Below, piece by piece: positions 17,111-21,397 of a DNA stretch of 21,397 nucleotides. A program made the position numbers and the translations under genes. Positions within the stretch are counted from its first letter, which is position 1; each line of letters opens with the position of its first letter. A model generated the notes under the pieces. It was not told the DNA's origin, ran no database searches, and saw only the letters and a program-made list of their open reading frames with translations. Origin of the DNA: Synura sp. LO234KE (taxonomy: Eukaryota > Sar > Synurophyceae > Synurales > Mallomonadaceae); the NCBI GenBank assembly GCA_015143735.1, contig VKHC01000061.1, forward strand, positions 1 through 21,397. Reading direction: 5' to 3'.

Positions 17111-18359
17111 TACAGCATGCAACTTGAAATGCTTAACGATTTGCACTTGTTATGTCATGTGCGTGTTGTGAGAGATGGGAACTCTGACGAGCGCGAGGTG
17201 AGTGCAGCAGCCGGCACTGAACAGGACAGATGCGGCATAGAGAAGAGCCGGGGAGCGACTTCCGGAGATCATGCCGAGCCGAGACGGATGTGTAGGGGGT
17301 GGAGCGGGGGAATGAATTGCGCAGCTAAGTCTGAGTTCCCCGGACAGGACGAGGCGATCCAGAGTGATCATATCTCCTAGCTCAATTGTACGAGATTGTT
17401 GTCGATTGGTAGGAGAAAGTCCATGGCGAAGGTCCGCCATTTGCAGGATTAGAGGGGCTTACCAGTGGCATCCAGGAGGTGAAAGCGGAACGGGAGGGAG
17501 CTACCTGGGACAAAGGTATGTACCGACGGTGGCTCGGAACAGGATATTTCTCATCGGAAACGTGATGAGAACTCTGCGTGGAAGAAGCACGCGGGAGAAG
17601 TTCTCTCGAAATGGGGAGGAACTTCTCATCGAGCCCGTATAACGCCTACTCCATTCACCCACTTAAGCGTTCTGCAGAGGTGAGGAACGGGTAGTGGTAA
17701 TTCGACCCGCTAAGAATAAACGCACGCGTCATGCATGGGACTGGCGACGACATGTCGAAGCTCCATTGCCGAGAAAGAGCCACTACCGCGCTGTGGAATT
17801 GGTGCATTTGAGGCGACACTGTAGAAAAGGCACAATATGATCTTAACCTCGTACTTTGAGGATGAAGCAGATACCTCCACCGCCTTGCCGGACCACCGCT
17901 GAACCCTCCTAAGAATGGATCTTGCCTATGCAACCAGCCTATTCCCTGCTGAGCGATGTGGCACCAGCCAGAACTAGGAAGCATTTTCGTTCTAACGATC
18001 ATATGATTTCAAAAGAATTACGGATTGGCTGATACGGGAAACGTTCTCACAATTAGAACACGTTTTCCAATTCATCGATACGCTTTGCTTAACTTCTAGC
18101 AACTATTTTATTCGCTGCTACTCTTCGGGTAATTCGTCGATCTTCGGAGATAAATTATAATGATTTTAATTTGAAGGCGATGGGAAATGTTATCGTCACC
18201 GCTGTGAATTAATGAGAAATTAAGTGTAGTGATGGAAGCCACTCGAGGACCGCATTCAAAGGTAAATCACCATGCTACACGCACCCTGATCAACGCTTCA
18301 TGTTGTTCTGATCATCGTCATTTGCAAATAATTATCAGTTCCACCTACGAACGACAGCA
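17111..18359. other. unassigned, possibly decayed coding DNA
   Basis: GC rises and frames are open on both strands (17117-17380 and 17364-17642 on +; 17440-17150 and 18002-17655 on -). None has a recognisable domain. A + stretch near 17700-17830 reads like basic protein (KSHYRAVELVHLRRHCRK) without a start. I cannot choose a strand. The last 350 bp are the 3' flank of the IST3 gene. Confidence 0.35.
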
Positions 18360-19477
18360 CTACCGCCGACGCTTCATACCGCCGAATCCAGCGAACTCAC
18401 TCCTTCTCGACTTCTCGTGATCCACCAGACCTCCATTCATTACACTAGCCCTCTTTCTTTCATTTTCAAGAGCGGACGCAAACGAAGGATCTCGCTTTCC
18501 GCGCCAAGAGTTATATAAGCCTGATGAAGCATGCATTATTTCTATAAGCGCACCGCGCGAAAATGTATACTCAAACTAACCTGATGCTGAAGGCTGTGCT
18601 GCGGATTGAGATTGTCGTTGTATCTCCATTAGTCTATCCAGCTCGCTTGCATGACCTCCGGAATTTCCGCTCCCAGCGGACATTTGGTTCTTAGCTTGTA
18701 GTACTGCATTCAAATTATATCCCTCCGCACTATCATCAACAACATTAGAAGCCCCGTCCATAGACCCCACGGATTTTGAAGGGTCGCCCTCCTCTCTGTA
18801 TCGTTTTCTCTTTTTCAGCTTCTTTTCTACTTTTCTAAGTTTTTGATTGGATATTTTGAGCTCTGCGTCTGTAATGGATTCTTTAAAAGGTGTTTCAACA
18901 TCTACTTTCTTGTGATCGGGCGCTTTTTTAACGGGAGCGGACCAAAGATCTTGGCCAGAAAGTACATCAAACTCATTGGCAAGTTGCTGATTTTGATAAG
19001 CATGACCTGGTCCAATTTGGATGTCTCTGTTTGGATTTGCTTCAATTTCTTCTTCCTCTCTTTCTCTCACCTCTTTCGGTAACTTATATTTTTCACAGTG
19101 GTCACATCTAAGAGTTCTACCTAAGAGCTTTATACCGTTAAAATTATCAACTGCTAATATTGTGCTCCTTTGATCCTCGTATTTCACAAATGCAAAACCT
19201 TTCGATTTATTATTTCCCTTCTCCCTGACAAGGTTTATGTCTTCTATCTCGCCCCATTGCGACATAAAACAAATGATGTCCCCTTCACTTAATTCGTATG
19301 AGAGACCACCAATATAAACCCACGCGCTGTCTTTGTATTGATCGTGCCAAGACCCCTACATGGATAATTAATTAAGATTTGCATATTATTTAAATACCCT
19401 ACCTTTCCAATACCTCCAAATATCCCATTTTCTATCTCTCTCTTGTTAATTTTATCGATTTCCCTGATAACATTCAT
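18360..19477 (-). CDS. IST3: IST3/Snu17/RBMX2-like RRM splicing factor
   Basis: Three exons on minus: 19477-19403, 19355-18581, 18520-18360; introns of 47 and 60 bp; 336 aa. Exon 1 is the family N-terminus (MNVIREIDKINKREIENG). Exon 2 begins GSWHDQYKDSAWVYIGGL, with RNP2 VYIGGL at residues 38-43 and RNP1 KGFAFVKY at 77-84, then the conserved DQRSTILAVDNFNGIKLLG. The rest is a charged tail with a Lys/Arg coiled segment. Exon 2 appears to end at a TAG (18576), but that stop overlaps a perfect CAG|GTTAGT donor. The phase-compatible exon 3 reads SWRGKRDPSFASALENERKR and ends SEFAGFGGMKRRR. Snu17/IST3 joins Bud13 and Pml1 in the RES complex on the U2 snRNP, promoting splicing and pre-mRNA retention. 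It is divergent from the sulfotransferase gene. Confidence 0.93.
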
Positions 19478-19564
19478 TTTCCACTCCAACTCTAGCGATT
19501 TTTGAAACAAAGTTCCGACGTTTCGACACGGTGAATGACAGAAAATAGTTCGGGAACTTTAATT
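19478..19564. promoter_or_regulatory. 87-bp bidirectional promoter, IST3 / sulfotransferase
   Basis: Only 87 bp separate the two start codons, so both genes must share this promoter, and 5' leaders must be very short or overlap. It contains a dyad AGTTC-GG-GAACT (19547-19558), whose centre TTCnnGAA is the form of a heat-shock-factor inverted pair. A single dyad is weak evidence for such regulation. Confidence 0.5.
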
Positions 19565-21397
19565 ATGAAATGCTTTACTTTGATCCACTTTCTTTTTCTG
19601 TGTAACCTAAAATTTGCTGATTGTGCGAAGAAAAAGCCTGAAGATCTCTTGGCGCTACAGAAAGCATTGCAAGATGCTAAGGAAAGACTCAAATCTCTTG
19701 AAAATTTGCAAGGCTCCGACGAAATGAAAGCTATGGCTTGGGCTTCTATAGCCATGAATCTTCAAATGCAAGATGCAATTTGGCATAATGGAGGGGTTGA
19801 AATACAACAAGAGGCACTCTTAAGCTTTGATAAAGCTATCGAACTAACAGACGCTGGGAAGAAAGATTTGCTAGTGCAACTACATCAAAATAAAGGGATC
19901 CTGCTGAAAATGATGGGTAGAGGAAAAGAATCTCTGGAAAGCCATGATAAAAGTTTTTCATTAGCGGATTCTCGATTCGATAAATCTTCCGCGTTGTATA
20001 GCAAGGGGGATACTCTTGGAATGATGGGGTTATTAGATCAAGCTGTGGATTCATACAAGGAAGCAATAAAGTTGCGGCCTGATCACATCTCAGTATACCT
20101 GCCTCTGGTGAAGGTTCTTAGGGAGCAAAACAAAACGGACAATAAAAGTTGGCGGCGATTGATGTCGGAGATGAAATCTGCAGTCAAAAAGTATCGCAAA
20201 ATCACAGAAAAATTTGCAAGTGATAATGAGGCGTCTTCTTTATATCGCACTAACCATAGAGATGAAGTTGGCCATGTTAAAATACCCCCGGATATATACT
20301 GGGCCCTTTTCGAGGTCGAGTTTCTTGCATGATTTCAATTTTGCGGTATAAGAATTCACAGTTTGTTCTGCTTCTTAGGCTGCAGAGGCGGCAAAAGATT
20401 ACCGGAGAAGCTGGAAATATTTGGAGAAGGCACACGACCTAATGAAGGAGGAGCACCCGTCCCTGTGGCAGTCCCCCGACGCAAAGGAAGCCGACAGCAT
20501 TAAATCGATATTCGCGAAGAACTTCTGGCCAGACCAATCAAACAATATCGGTCTATCTTCTATGGTACCGATATTTATTGTGGGCATGATGCGCTCAGGG
20601 TCCACGTTGTTGGAGACCATGTTGGACGCGCACAAGGATGTTGTTGGCATCGGAGAAGAGAGTGTGTTCAACACCGCTCTACCGCCTTTCCGTGACGAGC
20701 TCGTCGCCGTCATGCAAGGCGATAACGCCATGAAGATGATTCAGAAAGTAGTCAAGAGGTACGGCGAGGGGATCATACTGAACATGACCACAAAGGCCAG
20801 GCGTATGTCCGCACAGGACGGACGCACACAAAAGTACAAACGCATTGTGGACAAAATGCTCTTCAACTATAAGAACATTGGGCTTATTCACCTCGTCTTC
20901 CCCAACGCTGTTATTATCCACACGATTCGAGATCCGCTGGACACTTTGTTGAGTTGCTACAAACACAAATTCGACGACGGAGGTTTGGAGTGGTCGTTGG
21001 ATCCAGTGCACCTGGTGTCTCAGTATGTCCAATACCTCGAGATCATGCACCACTTCCGCACCGTGCTTCCCGGGCGAGTCCTGGACTTCAGCTACGAGCA
21101 GTTGGTGGCGGACCCCGAGGGCTCTATGCGGGAAGTGATGACAGCGGTGAAGTTGCCTTGGGACCCGAGCGTGCTGGACTTCCACCGGTCCAATCGCACT
21201 GTACAGACCCACTCGATGGGTCAGGTCCGCCACGGGATATCACCCAAGGCGATCGGAGGCTGGGTTCGATACGCGCGTCAGATGGAGCCTATTATCTCGG
21301 AGTTGAAGAAGTACTTGCCCGCCCTGGAGAGGAAAAGAGCCTTGCCCTTCGCGAAAAAGATGAACTGGAAACTCGACCCTGACTTCGATTATGGATT
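19565..21397 (+). CDS. TPR-containing sulfotransferase, secreted or lumenal (partial, runs off window)
   Basis: Exon 1 19565-20314, intron 20315-20378 (64 bp, GTCGAG donor, CTTCTTAG acceptor, phase 0), exon 2 20379 to beyond the window. An upstream ATG at 19535 is in frame, but starting at 19565 gives a clean signal peptide (MKCFTLIHFLFLCNLKFADC). Residues about 80-210 hold TPR-like helical pairs (EALLSFDKAIEL; ALYSKGDTLGMMGLLDQAVD; SYKEAIKLRPD). Exon 2 holds the PAPS 5'-phosphosulfate loop (FIVGMMRSGSTLLE, about 316-329) and the 3'-phosphate motif (IHTIRDPLDTLLSCY), typical of Sulfotransfer_3 enzymes that move sulfate from PAPS to an acceptor in the Golgi. At least 589 residues without an internal stop. 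The acceptor (tyrosine, glycan or other) cannot be told. GC rises sharply from exon 1 to exon 2. Confidence 0.88.

Overview
The window is nuclear DNA from a eukaryote, probably a protist or alga. Four host genes have compact spliced structures (introns of 47-94 bp, two longer), conserved GT-AG borders, and in one case a TACTAAC branch point. Two of the proteins act in the secretory or splicing machinery of eukaryotes. One unrecognised protein starts with a signal-peptide-like segment followed by a phenylalanine, which would fit targeting to a complex plastid, but that is only a hint. No rRNA, tRNA or CRISPR was found.

Layout. 1-7100 and 12400-15900 are graveyards of decayed mobile elements: broken reading frames, direct repeats, a 39-bp minisatellite, and five copies of a structured terminal module (one at 3081-3210 on +, four on -). 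7567-12053 holds two divergent host genes: an unrecognised five-exon gene on - (10315 to 7567), and on + an ERGIC3/Erv46 cargo receptor (10590-12053, three exons) with a P-type trefoil domain inserted in its lumenal part. 12632-15895 is a broken retrotransposon. Its RT-connection, zinc-knuckle and RNase H remains lie on -, and an RT-thumb fragment at the 5' side lies inverted on +, as expected from twin priming. 15896-18359 is mostly unassigned. 18360-19477 (-) is an IST3/Snu17/RBMX2 splicing factor in three exons. 19565-21397 (+) is a TPR-containing sulfotransferase with a signal peptide that runs off the window. The last two share an 87-bp bidirectional promoter.

Connections. The ERGIC3 protein (ER-Golgi cargo receptor) and the secreted TPR sulfotransferase both serve the secretory pathway. 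IST3 belongs to the RES/U2 spliceosomal complex. In three of the four host genes the 5' end is clearly AT-rich and the 3' part GC-rich. The most novel signals are the shared terminal module with base-pair-compensated hairpins in several unrelated decayed elements, the twin-primed inversion, the trefoil-bearing ERGIC3, and exons that simple ORF calling would miss.
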